A stretch of DNA of 15,354 bases, from positions 1 to 15,354 of the forward strand of contig DOWL01000232.1 of assembly GCA_003519585.1 (NCBI GenBank), in the 5' to 3' direction. The DNA is from Nocardioides sp. GTDB lineage: Bacteria > Actinomycetota > Actinomycetes > Propionibacteriales > Nocardioidaceae. Each line of letters starts with the position of its first letter. Positions within the stretch are counted from its first letter, which is position 1. The notes beneath the pieces were generated by a model. The model was not told the origin of the DNA. It did not search any database and saw nothing but the letters and a program-made list of their open reading frames with translations. The translations under genes were made by a program, and so were the position numbers. This document shows positions 13,657 through 15,354 of the stretch, piece after piece.

Positions 13657-15354
13657 CTAGCCGAGTATCCCCGTGAGCAACTCCATCGGCTGGTCCGGAC
13701 TGCCCTCGACTACTTCGCCCAGACGGTTGCCGTGCGCCTTCATGATTCCGTGCCGGTACTCGCGCTCCTCTCCGTCGCGCCGAGCCGCAAAGTAGTAGAC
13801 ACCCTCAACCAGCCCGCCCGACTCCAGGACCTCTCTGATCATTCCGGCGTCCGCGACGTCGGGCAGGTCCGGGTGCTCAACTGGTGCGCTGCCGACATGA
13901 GTCTTTCGGCTGATGAAGAATCTGGTGGCTCCGATGCGCCGAGCCTCAGTCTCAAGTCGCGCAAAGTACGCTCCCAGCGTCTCGTCCTCGTCAGGCGCAT
14001 GCAGCCACGCGGACGTTCCCTGGCCCAGAACGGCCACAGGATTCATCTCCCCGTCGGAACTGAGATAGGCGATCCGCAACGCTGCTACTTGATCCTCGAC
14101 GAAGTCATCGAACGACCCTGGTCGAACCTGAAGAGAGCGGATGCCGGCGAAGTCGTCAGGACTTAGGTCATCAAAGATCCCGCTCACCTCATCGCGCGCT
14201 TGGTCCTCGACCAAGAGCCGGCCGAGGTACACCAGCTGGTCTCCGACGTAGGTGGCCGCATCCCAGTCCACATCGACCCACACTCGTCCCCCCGAGGGGC
14301 GGATCTGAAGGAACTGCGCAATCAGAGCTGCTGCCGCTCGCTCTCCGACGACCGCCTCGAGCGCAGTCCCGTCGCGCCGTCGAGTCATGCGTCCGCCAGA
14401 GCTGAGAGTCCAGACGTCCTCACCGCGCACATACGGCCACGGGTCTCCGGGTGAGGGTAGATCTTCATCCGACTCATGCCCCTCTCCCGGGTCCGACGAC
14501 CACGCTGTCGTTACACGCTCACGCAGCGCCCGGATCTGTTCGGCACTGCCGGGGTCTCGAGCCACGACCTCAGCCGCGGCCTGGGCGCGAGTCAACTGGA
14601 GACTGAGTTCCGCAACCTTCGCCTCGAGGTCACTCGAACGCATCAGCGCGTCGTCCAGCAGCGCGCGCAGCCTCTCACCTTCCGCGGCAGCTTCATCCCG
14701 GGCGGCCTCTGCGCGCTGGCGGTTCAAGACCGCAGCCGCTTCCCGCTCCTGAAGTCGCGCCAGCTCCCGCCGCTGGTCCTTGGTGCCTGCATCGTCACGC
14801 TTCTTCAGGCGAGCGACTTCTTGGGCTTTCCGATCGACCTCGTACTGGGCAAGCGTCAGAGCCTTTTCGGCCTCCCGGAGTTGATCGGCCGCGTCGGCGA
14901 AGCGGTCTTCGGCTGCCTTCCGAGAAGCCTCCGCCAGCCGCGCCTGTTCGGCGTTTCGCTCGGCAAGCTCCGCCAATTCGCGGATTCTTCCCTCGCCCGG
15001 CGGTTCAACAGGAGCACCCGCTCGGAGGGCTTGGATCCACGAGAGCATCTCCATCATCGCGGCCGCGCTGTCGAAGTCGGCGGCTGAGGCAAAGGATGCG
15101 ATCACGGCGACTGCACTTTCGGCGCTCTGTGCATCCGCGGGCCTATCCGGGTGCGCGTGCGCGTTGCGAACGTCTCGAACCCCGTCAAGCAGCTTGTGTG
15201 ATCGGGAATAGCGCTGCCGGTCAAACGCGTCGCGAAGCAACTCGCGACCATCCCATGGATCTGCCAGCAGCCGACGGTAGGTCAGGACGTCATACCGAGC
15301 CGGCCGCAGATCGGGATATGCGCGCCGCAGCTCTTCTCTCAGAACCGAGGTCCA
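13657..15354 (-). CDS. Swt1-like HEPN protein with long coiled coil, 5' end outside the window
   Basis: The frame stays open to the window edge, giving 565 visible residues; a TTG at 15240 is possible but the HEPN domain continues upstream of it, so the true start lies beyond 15354. The N-terminal part (VLREELRRAYPDLRPARYD, then KLLDGVRDVRNAHAHPD) matches the Swt1-like HEPN domain: RNAHAH (bases about 15151-15168) is the Rx4H motif of HEPN RNases, like RNRWAH in the family. Residues about 120-270 form a long Ala/Glu/Arg-rich coiled coil. The C-terminal ~230 residues (WVDVDWDAATYVGDQLVYLGRLL, split, and GATRFFISRKTHVGS) are an unrecognised globular domain. HEPN-coiled-coil architectures suggest an RNase or RNA-binding effector triggered by oligomerisation or sensing, probably cytoplasmic; no signal peptide can be judged. 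Confidence 0.8.
   Translation of the reverse strand, partial: WTSVLREELRRAYPDLRPARYDVLTYRRLLADPWDGRELLRDAFDRQRYSRSHKLLDGVRDVRNAHAHPDRPADAQSAESAVAVIASFASAADFDSAAAMMEMLSWIQALRAGAPVEPPGEGRIRELAELAERNAEQARLAEASRKAAEDRFADAADQLREAEKALTLAQYEVDRKAQEVARLKKRDDAGTKDQRRELARLQEREAAAVLNRQRAEAARDEAAAEGERLRALLDDALMRSSDLEAKVAELSLQLTRAQAAAEVVARDPGSAEQIRALRERVTTAWSSDPGEGHESDEDLPSPGDPWPYVRGEDVWTLSSGGRMTRRRDGTALEAVVGERAAAALIAQFLQIRPSGGRVWVDVDWDAATYVGDQLVYLGRLLVEDQARDEVSGIFDDLSPDDFAGIRSLQVRPGSFDDFVEDQVAALRIAYLSSDGEMNPVAVLGQGTSAWLHAPDEDETLGAYFARLETEARRIGATRFFISRKTHVGSAPVEHPDLPDVADAGMIREVLESGGLVEGVYYFAARRDGEEREYRHGIMKAHGNRLGEVVEGSPDQPMELLTGILG

Noticed and set aside
1..15354. CRISPR array, tRNA genes or insertion-sequence ends
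   Set aside because: No regularly spaced repeats, no cloverleaf-like segment and no transposase or flanking inverted/direct repeat pair were seen by eye.
13657..15354. BREX or Pgl component
   Set aside because: Swt1-like HEPN domains can occur near such systems, but no PglX, PglZ or BrxC-like gene is in the window.

Overview
This GC-rich window, with strong GC bias at third codon positions, GTG/TTG starts and probable leaderless promoters, points to an actinomycete; the genus cannot be told. The content is accessory: nearly every gene belongs to a family linked to nucleic-acid processing, DNA repair, restriction or anti-phage defence, and there is a site-specific recombinase but no housekeeping gene, rRNA, tRNA or CRISPR array. 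It reads as part of a defence or genomic island.

Layout. (1) 1-338, plus: C-terminal end of a NERD (nuclease-related domain) protein, cut by the window edge. (2) 360-4006, minus: three genes transcribed leftwards in the order acidic hypothetical protein, small zinc-ribbon protein, and a large DEAH-box helicase with a C-terminal SprT-like HExxH metalloprotease-type domain. A 15-base near-palindrome occurs twice, 21 bases ahead of the first two start codons. (3) 4235-9151, plus: a tight three-gene operon of a class I SAM-dependent methyltransferase and two DUF262 (GmrSD/ParB-like) proteins. The first DUF262 protein carries the HNH-type DUF1524 nuclease module and the second does not. (4) 9230-10267, plus: a complete XerC/D-like tyrosine recombinase. 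(5) 10332-13646, plus: a two-gene operon of a SpoT/MESH1-like HD hydrolase with an unusual N-terminal region and a TM0106-family RecB-like nuclease (PD-(D/E)xK plus Fe-S cysteines plus RNase H-like domain). (6) 13657-15354, minus, convergent and open at the window edge: a protein with a Swt1-like HEPN domain, a long coiled coil and an unrecognised C-terminal domain.

How they may work together (inference). The methyltransferase-DUF262-DUF262 operon looks like a GmrSD-type nucleotide-dependent restriction system split over two subunits, only one with a nuclease centre. The HD hydrolase and RecB-like nuclease are translationally close and could form an alarmone- or nucleotide-controlled nuclease pair. 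The helicase-SprT protein with its two small neighbours could be a third unit acting on DNA or DNA-protein complexes. The recombinase between units 3 and 5 suggests assembly by insertion. There is no gap over 300 bases without a predicted gene. The longest, 4007-4234, holds one copy of the repeat, the start signals of two divergent genes and a doubtful 52-codon ORF.
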